A stretch of DNA of 23,378 nucleotides, taken from positions 1 through 23,378 of the forward strand of contig CAZHMN010000046.1 in NCBI GenBank assembly GCA_964533705.1. Reading direction: 5' to 3'. Source of the stretch: CAZHMN01 sp964533705 (lineage in GTDB: Bacteria > Electryoneota > B3-LCP). The first letter of the stretch is position 1, and each line of letters starts with the position of its first letter. A program made the translations under genes and the position numbers. The notes beneath the pieces were generated by a model that made no database searches, was not told where the DNA came from, and saw only the letters and a program-made list of their open reading frames with translations. Of the stretch, positions 1-8,534 are shown piece after piece.

Positions 1-3
1 ACC

Positions 4-1389
4 ATGTCCGACCGCCGCTTCTTAATCATCGGCCTGGACTGCTTCACGCCGCAGTTCGTTTTCGGCCGATGGAGAGATAAATTACCGAACCTCAAGAGCC
101 TGATGGAAAAGGGACTCTGGGGTGAACTCGAAAGCACCATTCCGGCCATCACCGTGCCCGCCTGGATGTCCATGATGACCTCTAAAAACCCAGGCAAACT
201 GGGCTTTTACGGCTTTCGAAACCGCGCCAATTACAGCTATGACGAGATGTTCTACGCCAACTCGCTGGCGGTGAAGGAACCCACGGTCTGGGACGTCCTG
301 AGCCAGGCGGGCAAGCAATCGGTCGTCGTGAGTGTGCCTCAGACCTATCCTCCCAAGCCGGTCAACGGTTCTCTGATCGGCTGCTTCCTGACGCCCGACA
401 CTGACAGCGAATTCACCTATCCCCCTGAACTTAAGGATGAGCTCTGGAAAAACGTGGGCGAATACATCATTGACGTGAAGGATTTCCGCACCGAAGATAA
501 AGTGCAGTTGATTCGCCAGATCTACCAGATGACCTCACGCCGCTTCGCCACAGTGCGCTACCTGATGGACAACAAACCCTGGGACTTCTTCATGTTCGTG
601 GAAATGGGACCCGACCGTATCCATCACGGCATGTGGAAGTTCGTCGATCCCGAACACCCCAAATACCAACCAGGCAACCGTTTTGAAAACTCCATCCTGA
701 ACTACTACCAGTATCTTGACGAGGAGATCGGCACGCTGCTGGAGAAGTTAGGCGACGAGACCATCGTGCTGGTGGTCTCCGACCACGGCGCCAAGAAAAT
801 GGACGGCGGCATCTGCTTCAACGACTGGCTGATCCGAGAGGGGTACCTATCGGTTAAGGAGATGCCGGACGAACCGAAACCTTTAAAGAACGAAAACATT
901 GACTGGTCCAAAACTAAAGTCTGGGGTTCGGGTGGCTATTACGGGCGACTGTTCCTGAACGTCAAGGGCCGCGAACCCGACGGCCAGATTGATCCCGCTG
1001 ATTACGAGAGCCTCCGCGATGAGCTGGTGGCCAAGATCGAAGCCCTGACCGACCCGGAGGGTCGCAACATCGGATCGAAAGCCTTCAAACCGGAAGAAAC
1101 TTATCCGGTCGTCAACGGCATCGCCCCCGACCTGATCGTTTACTTCGGCGACCTGAACTGGCGTTCTCTGGGTTCAGTCGGCAATCCAGAAATCTGGTCC
1201 TTCGAAAACGACACCGGCCCCGATGACGCCAACCACGCGCAGCACGGGCTGTTCATCCTCTACGATCCCCGCAATCCCGGTAATGGCCGAGAGTACAAAG
1301 GCGCACACGTGATGGACGTCGCTCCGACGGTGCTGAATGGTCTGGGAGAGGATATTCCCGCTGATTTCGAGGGAAAGATCATCAAGTAG
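4..1389 (+). CDS. AlkP-superfamily phosphodiesterase/hydrolase (type I phosphodiesterase fold)
   Basis: The 461-residue product has the metal-site pattern of the alkaline phosphatase superfamily, phosphodiesterase/nucleotide-pyrophosphatase branch (predicted AlkP phosphohydrolase/phosphomutase type). Asp12 lies in GLDCFTP near the N-terminus. The expected nucleophile is Thr50 in PAITVPAW. Asp204 and His208 are in DRIHH, Asp260-His261 in SDHG, and a late His pair in NHAQHG (411 and 414). These should bind two metal ions and hydrolyse a phosphate or sulfate ester; the substrate cannot be read from sequence. There is no signal peptide, so it looks cytoplasmic. It begins at the ATG at position 4, with its upstream region outside the window. 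It is a paralogue of the gene at 2166, and the pair brackets an APS kinase inside a glycan cluster. A role in trimming or recycling a nucleotide, sugar-phosphate or sulfate intermediate is inference. A phosphoglycerate-mutase-like activity is an alternative. Confidence 0.85.
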   Translation: MSDRRFLIIGLDCFTPQFVFGRWRDKLPNLKSLMEKGLWGELESTIPAITVPAWMSMMTSKNPGKLGFYGFRNRANYSYDEMFYANSLAVKEPTVWDVLSQAGKQSVVVSVPQTYPPKPVNGSLIGCFLTPDTDSEFTYPPELKDELWKNVGEYIIDVKDFRTEDKVQLIRQIYQMTSRRFATVRYLMDNKPWDFFMFVEMGPDRIHHGMWKFVDPEHPKYQPGNRFENSILNYYQYLDEEIGTLLEKLGDETIVLVVSDHGAKKMDGGICFNDWLIREGYLSVKEMPDEPKPLKNENIDWSKTKVWGSGGYYGRLFLNVKGREPDGQIDPADYESLRDELVAKIEALTDPEGRNIGSKAFKPEETYPVVNGIAPDLIVYFGDLNWRSLGSVGNPEIWSFENDTGPDDANHAQHGLFILYDPRNPGNGREYKGAHVMDVAPTVLNGLGEDIPADFEGKIIK

Positions 1390-1455
1390 AATCCCATGAA
1401 CTGGAAGTAGATAAAAATCACGCGATACAAAATGAACGAGGGGGAAACGACGAAA

Positions 1456-2076
1456 ATGACGCAAAAGAAAACCGAACGGGGGTTTACAGTCTGGTTTACC
1501 GGTTTATCCGGCGCCGGGAAGACGACGGTTTCGCAGCTCGTGGCGAAAAAACTTATTGAACGCGGCAAAAAGGTAGAAGTTTTAGACGGCGACATGGTGC
1601 GCCAGAACCTGTCGAAGGGGCTGGGATTCTCAAAAGAGGATCGCGACATCAACATCCGCCGCATCGGCTTCGTCTGCCACCTGCTCTCCCGCAACGGCAT
1701 CGTGGCCGTCGGCGCGGCCATCAGTCCCTACAAAGCCATCCGCGACGAAAACCGCAAGCTTATCGGCGATTTCATCGAAGTTTACGCCCGCTGCCCGATG
1801 GAAATTTTGGTTGAAAGGGATGCCAAGGGTCTCTACAAAAAAGCCTTGGCAGGCGAAATCAAGAACTTCACCGGAGTGGATGATCCCTACGAACCACCTG
1901 AAAATCCGGAGGTTGTGTTCGATTCCGACAAAGAACCTCCTGAAGAATCCGCTCGCAAAGTGATCGCCAAAATTGAAGAGCTGGGCTACTTAGAACCTGA
2001 AAAAACCCCTTCGGGCTATACGAAAGAGGAAGAAGAAAAGGTCAACGAGCGCCTGAAGGCTCTGGGATACTTGTAA
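1456..2076 (+). CDS. cysC: Adenylylsulfate kinase (APS kinase)
   Basis: The protein phosphorylates adenosine 5'-phosphosulfate with ATP to make PAPS, the sulfate donor for sulfotransferases and the substrate of PAPS reductase. The P-loop GLSGAGKT lies close to the N-terminus, followed by the APS-kinase signatures DGDMVRQNLSKGLGFS and FIEVYARCPMEILVERDAKGLY. An in-frame ATG at 1432 exists, but the ATG at 1456 is preferred because a GAGGGGG stretch sits about 11 bases upstream of it and the P-loop follows closely. The length (206 residues) is normal for free-standing CysC. No sulfate adenylyltransferase or PAPS reductase is adjacent. Placed between two AlkP-type hydrolases in a sugar cluster, it more likely feeds glycan sulfation than cysteine synthesis (inference). 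The C-terminal tail is lysine/glutamate-rich. Confidence 0.93.
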   Translation: MTQKKTERGFTVWFTGLSGAGKTTVSQLVAKKLIERGKKVEVLDGDMVRQNLSKGLGFSKEDRDINIRRIGFVCHLLSRNGIVAVGAAISPYKAIRDENRKLIGDFIEVYARCPMEILVERDAKGLYKKALAGEIKNFTGVDDPYEPPENPEVVFDSDKEPPEESARKVIAKIEELGYLEPEKTPSGYTKEEEEKVNERLKALGYL

Positions 2077-2098
2077 GCAAACAGCAATCAGCTATAAA
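2071..2098 (+). promoter_or_regulatory. Possible sigma-70-like promoter
   Basis: TTGTAA (2071-2076, overlapping the cysC stop codon) and TATAAA (2093-2098) are separated by 16 bases, in the 89-base gap before the second AlkP-family gene. This is a visual match only. The gap could equally be a plain intra-operon spacer. Confidence 0.25.
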
Positions 2099-2165
2099 TA
2101 GTCGCTGAAATCCGTGTAGAAAAAGATTACTGCTTCAACCTTAAGGCCAAGGGTTATCAAAACAA

Positions 2166-3518
2166 ATGAAATTCTTCTTTAAGTCCGGCAAAGCGAAGAT
2201 AAAGCGCCGTCTGGTCGTCATCGGGATTGACGGCACGCCCCATTCCTTTCTGCAGAAACACGTTGATGCCGGGGACTTCCCGCACTTGCAGCGGATTCTG
2301 CAGGGCGGGGAATTGCACCGCATGAACTCCGTGCAGCCCTGCATCTCATCGGTGGCCTGGTCAACGTACATGACCGGCAAAAATCCCGCCGGTCACCGCA
2401 TCTTCGGCTTCGTGGATCGCAAGCCCAATCCCTTCCAGATCTTCCTGCCCAACTCCAGTCATATGGGAGCGAAAACCCTCTGGGAAATGATCTCGGAAGA
2501 CGGCCGTCGGGTTGCCGTCATCAACGTCCCCGTAACTTACCCGCCTCGTCCCGTAAACGGAATCCTGATAGGCGGCTTTCTCTCCACCGACGTCCTGAAA
2601 TGCGCCTACCCGCAAGAAATTGGAGCGGAGCTCAAGAACTGGGACTACCGCATTGACGCCGACGCCAACCTGGGTCGTACGGATAAGGAAGCCTTCTTCG
2701 AAGACCTGAATGTCACCCTGGAACGCCGCCTGGATGCGGCCCGCCGCCTCTTCGAAAGGGAACCCTGGGATTTCTTCCAGCTTCATGTTATGGAAACCGA
2801 CCGCATCAACCATTTTCTCTGGGAACATTACGAAAATCAGGATTCGGCTTATTATCTCCGCTTCCTGGATTTTTACCGCAAGGTTGATGAGCTTCTGGGA
2901 GAATTCTACGACCGTGCCCTGAACCAGGCAGAATTTATCATCCTCTCGGATCACGGCTTCTGTTCGGTGAAAAAAGAGGTCTATCTAAACCAGTGGCTGG
3001 AAGACCGAGGATACCTGCAGTTGGAAGGTGACGAGCCCCATTCCGTCGGCGATATGGGGGCGGAAACAAAAGCCTACAGCCTTATACCGGGTCGCATCTT
3101 CCTGAACCTCGCGGGCAGGGAGCAGAAGGGTTCGGTTGAACCCGGCATTCAAGCTGAAACGCTGAAAGCAGAAATTGCAGAGGCGTTGCTGAGCTTGACC
3201 GACCCCGATGACGGCAGCCGCATCATTGAGCGCGTCTTCAAACGCGAAGACCTTTACCGCGGCCCCTATTTGGAAGAAGCCGCCGACCTGATCGCCATAC
3301 CCTATGACGGTTACGATCTGAAGGCCAACGTGCGCAAACCTGGCATAACCTTCAAGGGCGATCTAGTAGGCATGCACACCTACAACGATGCCGCCCTCTT
3401 CATCAAGGATCGACGGATCATATCACAGGATTTCGGCATTCTGGATTTAGCGCCTACCATTCTGAAAATCATGGAATTGGAACCGGATGCTGTACTTGAC
3501 GGGAGACCATTAGTTTGA
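2166..3518 (+). CDS. AlkP-superfamily phosphodiesterase/hydrolase, second paralogue
   Basis: The 450-residue product is built like the gene at 4. Asp22 is in GIDGTPH, followed by the nucleophile segment PCISSVAW, where Ser61 aligns with Thr50 of the first paralogue. It also has METDRINHFLWEH, ILSDHGF and a late His in GMHTYNDAALF. The N-terminus is basic (KSGKAKIKRR) rather than a signal peptide, so it is probably cytoplasmic. The Thr-to-Ser change at the nucleophile and the divergent middle suggest the two paralogues act on different substrates (inference). An ATG start is used, with a weak AAGGG about 13 bases upstream. The 3' end overlaps the TTG start of the next gene by four bases, so the two are probably translationally coupled. 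The substrate is unknown. Confidence 0.85.
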   Translation: MKFFFKSGKAKIKRRLVVIGIDGTPHSFLQKHVDAGDFPHLQRILQGGELHRMNSVQPCISSVAWSTYMTGKNPAGHRIFGFVDRKPNPFQIFLPNSSHMGAKTLWEMISEDGRRVAVINVPVTYPPRPVNGILIGGFLSTDVLKCAYPQEIGAELKNWDYRIDADANLGRTDKEAFFEDLNVTLERRLDAARRLFEREPWDFFQLHVMETDRINHFLWEHYENQDSAYYLRFLDFYRKVDELLGEFYDRALNQAEFIILSDHGFCSVKKEVYLNQWLEDRGYLQLEGDEPHSVGDMGAETKAYSLIPGRIFLNLAGREQKGSVEPGIQAETLKAEIAEALLSLTDPDDGSRIIERVFKREDLYRGPYLEEAADLIAIPYDGYDLKANVRKPGITFKGDLVGMHTYNDAALFIKDRRIISQDFGILDLAPTILKIMELEPDAVLDGRPLV

Positions 3519-4639
3519 AAAATAGAGAAAAAACAACCTTCCCAACTGACGAAATAGTCAATACTGACTGCCGCCACTTTCTGGGCGATCGCCCCTGCAA
3601 ACCTCACAAACAGGAAGGCGTCCACTGCGAAGGCTGCGACCATTACGAACCCATCAGCAGACGCATTCTGATTATCAAACTGGGCGCTGTCGGCGACGTT
3701 ATTCGCACTACGCCGCTCTTGCATGCGCTCGGCGGCCCGGGCACACACGTCACCTGGTTGACGGATACGCCCGAAATTCTCCCTTCCAACTGGATTGATA
3801 GGATTATCAAGTTGGATGCCTCCACCCTGGCTTTTCTGCAGGCAGCCTTTTTCGATGCGATCTACAATCTGGACAAAGACCCTCAGGCCATCGCTCTGAC
3901 TCAGTTGGTGAAGGCGAAAGAAAAATATGGCTTCGCCATGGATCAGAACGTCTGCGTGCCCAATGACGATAGGGCGCGGGTCAAATGGTTAACCGGGCTT
4001 TTCGACGATCTCAACAAGGCCAATACCCTGAGTTACCTCGAAGAAATTTTCTCCATCTGCGGTCTGACATTTAAAGGCGAAGAGTACATCGTTACCCTGG
4101 ATGGTTCACCACCTTTTTCGCTGGAGCTTCCCCGCCCCTTAATCGGAATGAATACAGGCTGTGGAAGCCGCTGGCCCTCGCGACTCTGGGCGGTGGAAAA
4201 CTGGATCGAACTGGCACAGATGCTCCAAACCAGGGGTTTCAGCGTGCTTTTGTTAGGAGGCCCGGAGGAAGACGATAGAAATCGGCAGATCGCAGCGGCC
4301 ACAGGTGCTTCGTATCTGGGTTACTTCCCCCTCCAGAGATTCCTTCACCTGGTCAATGAAGTAGATCTGCTGATCACCGGCGTCACGATGGCTCTGCATA
4401 TCGGCATCGGACTGAAAAAACGCATCGTCCTGTTGAACAATATCTTCAACCGCTACGAGTTCGAACTTTACGGTCTGGGGCGCATCGTCGAACCCGATGT
4501 GGACTGCCTGGGCTGCTTCAAACCGGTCTGCGACCGCGACTGTATGAACCTGTTGTCGGCAAATGAGGTTTTTCAAGCGGTGCTCGAGGAAGTTGAACAG
4601 ATCGGTGTGGGGGTAGGTAGATCAGATCGCAGCAGTTGA
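3515..4639 (+). CDS. Glycosyltransferase family 9 (heptosyltransferase-like) with cysteine-rich N-terminus
   Basis: This 374-residue protein belongs to the ADP-heptose:LPS heptosyltransferase fold family. It has IIKLGAVGDVIRTTPLL as the N-terminal Rossmann signature, MNTGCGSRWPSRLW and LLLGGPEEDDRN in the second domain, and a glycine/histidine segment GVTMALHIGIGL near the nucleotide-sugar pocket. It probably transfers a sugar to a lipid or core acceptor at the inner membrane. Two cysteine groups stand out: C19, C28, C38 and C41 before the fold, and C331, C334, C339 and C343 (CLGCFKPVC..DC) near the end. The C-terminal group is common in GT9 proteins. The N-terminal one is an extension that may bind a metal. 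The TTG start overlaps the preceding stop as TTGA, with GGGAG upstream. The donor and acceptor sugars are unknown. Confidence 0.82.
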   Translation: MKNREKTTFPTDEIVNTDCRHFLGDRPCKPHKQEGVHCEGCDHYEPISRRILIIKLGAVGDVIRTTPLLHALGGPGTHVTWLTDTPEILPSNWIDRIIKLDASTLAFLQAAFFDAIYNLDKDPQAIALTQLVKAKEKYGFAMDQNVCVPNDDRARVKWLTGLFDDLNKANTLSYLEEIFSICGLTFKGEEYIVTLDGSPPFSLELPRPLIGMNTGCGSRWPSRLWAVENWIELAQMLQTRGFSVLLLGGPEEDDRNRQIAAATGASYLGYFPLQRFLHLVNEVDLLITGVTMALHIGIGLKKRIVLLNNIFNRYEFELYGLGRIVEPDVDCLGCFKPVCDRDCMNLLSANEVFQAVLEEVEQIGVGVGRSDRSS

Positions 4640-4699
4640 AGGACGTAGAGAGATATACCGAAACAATTATTTCTGGCATCTTAAGAATGGCGAAAGTGC

Positions 4700-4728
4700 T
4701 TGACTTTTCAGGTAGTATATATTAATTT
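4700..4728 (+). promoter_or_regulatory. Candidate promoter before the epimerase gene
   Basis: The 103-base gap before the epimerase gene is locally AT-rich. TTGACT (4700-4705) is followed after 17 bases by TAATTT (4723-4728); an overlapping TATATT lies at 4718. A Bacteroidetes-type -7 box (TAnnTTTG) is also nearly met by TAATTTTA. This is the first clear break in the upstream operon. The assignment rests on pattern matching alone. Confidence 0.35.
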
Positions 4729-4742
4729 TAGCCTTAGAAAAC

Positions 4743-5852
4743 ATGAAAGAGGATATCATAAACGGGGAAAAAGCTAAAAATTTTTGGGGGAAAGCGAGGG
4801 AGAGCTATCGAGGGCGCAACGTTCTTATTACGGGAGCGGATGGCTTCGTAGGTTCACACCTGACTGAAACGCTGGTCTCTTTGGAAGCACGCGTCTCCAT
4901 TCTGGTTCGCCGCCCAATCCACCGACTGCGAAACGTCGCCCATCTTAAAGATCAAATACAAATTTTTCAGGCAGACGTTCGGAATTATACAGAGGTCTGC
5001 CAAGCCATGCAGTTCTGGCACAGCGACGGCGATGCGATTATCTTTCACCTCGCCGCCCAGGCACACGTCGGAGATTCCTGGAATAAACCCGAAGAGACCC
5101 TTAAAACCAATGTTCTGGGAACGCTGAATTTACTGCTGGCGATTCGGGAATTAGGAATAAACCTGTTTAGGTTCGAATACGCCGGATCTTCCGAAGAATA
5201 CGGCAGTTTCGATGCTTCCAGATCTACGGAATATCAACGGCGGGCCGACGGCAGCGTTCTGTTGAATGAAACGTCTCCTTTAAATCCCAAAAGCATTTAC
5301 GCCACCAGCAAAGTAGCCGCCGACTTTCTTACGAGAAACTACCATGATGCACATGGGATTCCAGTGGTAGTTTCGCGCATGTTCAACAACTTCGGCCCAC
5401 ACCAGAACCCCAGATTCATTACGGGGACGGTGATCACCCAGGCGCTGGAACGGCAAATCGTGGAAATTGGTCATCCCGAGGCCAAACGGGATTTTACCTA
5501 TATTGAGGACGGTGTCCGCGGACATCTATTGTCCGCTTTGTACGGCACACCTGGCCAGGTATACGTTTTCGGCCAGGGGAAAAATATATCCATAGGTAAC
5601 TGGGCCGGGATGATTCTAGATCTTGGGCGGGAGAACGGCTACTGGAGCGAAAGAGAACTGGTTATCCGCAAAGATCGCTTCCGGCCGGGCCGCACCGATG
5701 AAGCCGACCTGCTGGCCGATTCGACTAAATTAAAGAACTTGTGCGGCTGGCAACCGCAAATCAGCTGGGAAAAAGGGATCGTTGACACCATTGCTTGGTA
5801 CGCGGAGAATCGCTCTTCCTGGAAGGATCTGGTAGATTGGCGAAAGACCTGA
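4743..5852 (+). CDS. NAD-dependent sugar epimerase/dehydratase (GDP-mannose 4,6-dehydratase-like)
   Basis: The 369-residue product is an extended short-chain dehydrogenase acting on a nucleotide sugar. It has the Rossmann motif GADGFVG (31-37), an SSEEYG segment with the Ser/Glu partners, and the catalytic Y186-x3-K190 in YATSK. FNNFGPHQNPRF and RPGRTDEADLL are typical of 4,6-dehydratases. The TSE-like SSEE resembles GDP-mannose 4,6-dehydratases more than the DE pair of dTDP-glucose dehydratases, and a GDP-mannose-forming enzyme is encoded at 13374. The exact substrate remains open: a dTDP-glucose 4,6-dehydratase or a 4-epimerase is possible, since a thymidylyltransferase is at 8535. About 25 residues precede the fold. 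No good ribosome site is seen before the ATG. Its end overlaps the start of the next gene. Confidence 0.83.
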   Translation: MKEDIINGEKAKNFWGKARESYRGRNVLITGADGFVGSHLTETLVSLEARVSILVRRPIHRLRNVAHLKDQIQIFQADVRNYTEVCQAMQFWHSDGDAIIFHLAAQAHVGDSWNKPEETLKTNVLGTLNLLLAIRELGINLFRFEYAGSSEEYGSFDASRSTEYQRRADGSVLLNETSPLNPKSIYATSKVAADFLTRNYHDAHGIPVVVSRMFNNFGPHQNPRFITGTVITQALERQIVEIGHPEAKRDFTYIEDGVRGHLLSALYGTPGQVYVFGQGKNISIGNWAGMILDLGRENGYWSERELVIRKDRFRPGRTDEADLLADSTKLKNLCGWQPQISWEKGIVDTIAWYAENRSSWKDLVDWRKT

Positions 5853-6973
5853 GCAAGAATCACGACGAAGCCGCTGACATCGAAGTCTCAGTGGTGATGC
5901 CATGCCTGAACGAAGAGGCCACCGTGGGGACCTGCATCCGCAAGGCGCAGGAAACCCTCAAAAAGCACGGCATTAAGGGCGAAGTCGTTGTTTCTGACAA
6001 CGGTTCAACCGACCGATCCGTCGAAATCGCCGAGGGTTTGGGCGCTCGAGTGGTTCACCAACCGGAGAAGGGTTACGGCAACGCCTACATCAAGGGATTA
6101 TCGGAAGCCAGAGGCCGTTACATCGTCATGGCCGACAGCGATGACAGCTACGATTTGACCGACCTGATGCGCTTCATCCAGCCACTGCGTGAAGGTTACG
6201 ACATGGTAATGGGATCGCGCCTAAAAGGTGAGATTATGCCCGGCGCCATGCCCGGCTTGCACCGTTTCGGCAACCCTATCCTTTCAGGATTTCTGAATTT
6301 CATCTATAAAACCGGCATGAGCGACGCCCATTGCGGTATGAGAGCCTTCACCCGAGATGCTCTGCAGCGCATGCACTTGCGCACTGCAGGGATGGAATTC
6401 GCCTCCGAAATGGTCATCAAAGCCTCCAAGGCTAAACTTAAAGTGACCGAAATTCCCATCACCCTGCACCCCGATGGGCGGGGACGAAGGCCGCACCTGC
6501 GCACCTTCAGGGACGGTTGGCGGCATCTGCGCTTCATCCTGATGTATAGCCCGCAGCACCTCTTCGGATATTTCGGTACTGCGCTTTTTTTGGCCGGAGC
6601 GGTGTTATTCGCCGCCTATCTCCTCCAGGCCGCGGACCTGCTTGTGGGCCTGGTCGGCGCTTTTCTAACCCTCACAGGCTGGGCTATTGGGCGCTTCGGA
6701 TTCTACGCCAGGGCGCACCAATTCACTCTGGAATTCCCTGATTGGGATTTGCCCCTGCAGAAATTCTTCAAGCGCTTCAGCCTGGAAAAGAGCTTGATTT
6801 ACGGGCTGATCCGGTTTCTAATCGGCATTATTTTAATCGTCTGGGCCTACCAGGTTCCCGCTCTATATTTCGAAAGGCTGTTCTTCCTGGGGTGTTTGGT
6901 GGCCTCCTTCGGTCTTCTGACTATATTCGACGCTTTCTTAACTCGAATTCTGCAGTTCGAGGGTTTAAAATAA
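5837..6973 (+). CDS. Family 2 glycosyltransferase with C-terminal membrane domain (polyprenyl-phosphate sugar transferase type)
   Basis: This GT-A enzyme resembles dolichol/undecaprenyl-phosphate glucosyl- or mannosyltransferases. It opens with VVMPCLNEEATV, then VSDNGSTDRS, HQPEKGYGNAY and ADSDDSYD (the metal-binding acidic motif), DAHCGMRAF and ITLHPDGRGRRPHLR. Four hydrophobic segments follow and fill the last 140 or so residues. It likely loads a sugar from a nucleotide donor onto a lipid carrier at the inner membrane. The frame is open back to a TTG at 5795. A TTG at 5837, with GGAAGGA about a dozen bases upstream, starts nearer the domain and overlaps the epimerase stop by 16 bases, so I prefer it. 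Overlap implies coupling with the epimerase. The donor sugar is not determinable. Confidence 0.87.
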   Translation: MAKDLSKNHDEAADIEVSVVMPCLNEEATVGTCIRKAQETLKKHGIKGEVVVSDNGSTDRSVEIAEGLGARVVHQPEKGYGNAYIKGLSEARGRYIVMADSDDSYDLTDLMRFIQPLREGYDMVMGSRLKGEIMPGAMPGLHRFGNPILSGFLNFIYKTGMSDAHCGMRAFTRDALQRMHLRTAGMEFASEMVIKASKAKLKVTEIPITLHPDGRGRRPHLRTFRDGWRHLRFILMYSPQHLFGYFGTALFLAGAVLFAAYLLQAADLLVGLVGAFLTLTGWAIGRFGFYARAHQFTLEFPDWDLPLQKFFKRFSLEKSLIYGLIRFLIGIILIVWAYQVPALYFERLFFLGCLVASFGLLTIFDAFLTRILQFEGLK

Positions 6974-6982
6974 GGACAGCTT

Positions 6983-8527
6983 ATGCAGGGGGGTCGAAAA
7001 CTCTTTCTGCTCTTTGTAATCACGGGGGCATTATACTCTCTGAGGCCCTCGGTCGGATTGGCGGCGCCGTGGGAAACCCTGTCCCCCGATCATTGGGCTT
7101 ACGAAGAAATCCGCTGGCTGCAGGTGCTGGGATACCTTCAGGAGCTGAATCCATCGCACAAGCCCTACACTCGCGGGGAAATCGCCGCAACTCTTCTTGT
7201 AGACCGACCGCCAGATGAAGAACCCGCACGTGGTCGCTACGATTTACTGCTGGATGAATTTGCACCTGAAATGGCTGGTCAGGAGGGATGGGAAGCCTTC
7301 GCCGGGGCGAGATCATTCGCGGGTTTCGAAGCGAAGCACGGACAGGAAGGGCGTGAGGCAGGATATGGGATAATAACCGGCGGAGTGGGAAACGCCAGGC
7401 TGGGCATTCACACCACTCTGCGCGCCGACCTGGACTTGGTGGAAGATGATAACTATCGCGGCAAAGTTTGGAACGAGGTGGCGGGACTGACGGAATCGGC
7501 CTATTTCGTGGCAATCGGCAACCAGCACCGCTGGGAGCTCAAGTTCGGCAGGGATCACAGGTACTGGGGGCCCGGCGATGACCACTTGCTTCTGAACCAT
7601 GGCCCCCGGGGCCTCGATCAGATCAGCTTTCGCGTTCGCTGGGGGTGGGGTGAGTTCACCGCGCTGGTGGGGCAACTGGACGATTTCGAGGATTTAACTT
7701 CTGAGAGTCCTGCGACCGGAGTGCGCACCAGTCGCTTTCTGTCCGCCCACAGGATCGAACTGCTGCCCTGGAACTGGCTGCGCATCGGGCTTTCGGAAAC
7801 CTTGCTCTTCACGGGTGACGTCCGCCTCGGTTCAATGAATCCGTTTCTGCCCTATTACGGCGAGCTGGTCAACGAGAACTCCGAAGGTAACGGCTTATTC
7901 GGGTTGGATTTCATCACCTACCCCCACGCTGGATTCGAAGTTTTCGGCGAACTACTTCTGGATGACGTTCAGATCGAGCAAGAGAAACCCGAAGATTTGG
8001 AACCTGCTGAATGGGGCTGGCTGATCGGTTGCCGCTGGGCGGGAATGAGCGGCCGGTTGGGAGCCGAGGTCACCTATAGCGGAATTACGAACCGCACTTA
8101 TAACGCCATCGAACCCCGCTATCGCTATTTGAATTATGGTCTGCCGCTGGGGTCCGAACTGGGCAACGACGGAGATCGCTTGCAGGTGACAGTTTCATCC
8201 TGGCCGCAGGCCTGGCTGCGTCTTTATGCCTTTTGGGATTTCCGTCGCCTGGGCGAAGGCCGGGTGACTGTCCCCTTCGACACCAGCTATATGAGTTACA
8301 CGATTGACGAAGGCTATTCCGAGCCTTTCCCCACCGGCGTCGTCGAAAAAAAGCATACGCTGGGCATTGGTTTGTCCGCGCTGCAACAGCGATATTTTCA
8401 GCTCGAGGGCTGGATCGGCCATGATTGGATCACCGACGCCTTTCATATTCCTGATCAAAAGGAAGAAGGTTTTAGAGGGCGAATAACTTTAAATATACGT
8501 TTTGACCATTTGACTTTGTATCCATGA
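6983..8527 (+). CDS. Wzi-like capsule assembly outer-membrane protein
   Basis: The 514-residue product has a Sec signal peptide of about 28 residues (RKLFLLFVITGALYS, ending near LAA). A short SLH-like segment follows (HWAYEEIRWLQVLGYL, then YTRGEIAATLL). A long region of alternating aromatic/polar strands is typical of an outer-membrane barrel. The segment FGRDHRYWGPGDDHLLLN around residues 188-205 closely resembles the conserved GR-x-WGPG signature of the Wzi capsule-assembly family. Wzi of E. coli is an 18-stranded barrel that anchors capsule at the cell surface; this protein is of similar length plus the SLH-like part. It starts nine bases after the GT2 gene and is followed seven bases later by a thymidylyltransferase, so it sits inside the nucleotide-sugar operon. 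A surface role in polysaccharide export or retention is well supported by context. Confidence 0.8.
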   Translation: MQGGRKLFLLFVITGALYSLRPSVGLAAPWETLSPDHWAYEEIRWLQVLGYLQELNPSHKPYTRGEIAATLLVDRPPDEEPARGRYDLLLDEFAPEMAGQEGWEAFAGARSFAGFEAKHGQEGREAGYGIITGGVGNARLGIHTTLRADLDLVEDDNYRGKVWNEVAGLTESAYFVAIGNQHRWELKFGRDHRYWGPGDDHLLLNHGPRGLDQISFRVRWGWGEFTALVGQLDDFEDLTSESPATGVRTSRFLSAHRIELLPWNWLRIGLSETLLFTGDVRLGSMNPFLPYYGELVNENSEGNGLFGLDFITYPHAGFEVFGELLLDDVQIEQEKPEDLEPAEWGWLIGCRWAGMSGRLGAEVTYSGITNRTYNAIEPRYRYLNYGLPLGSELGNDGDRLQVTVSSWPQAWLRLYAFWDFRRLGEGRVTVPFDTSYMSYTIDEGYSEPFPTGVVEKKHTLGIGLSALQQRYFQLEGWIGHDWITDAFHIPDQKEEGFRGRITLNIRFDHLTLYP

Positions 8528-8534
8528 GGCGTTA

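Noticed and set aside
6742..7514. Long alternative-frame ORFs over the GT2/Wzi junction on both strands
   Set aside because: They overlap well-supported genes, have low-complexity arginine/proline-rich products, and match no motif.
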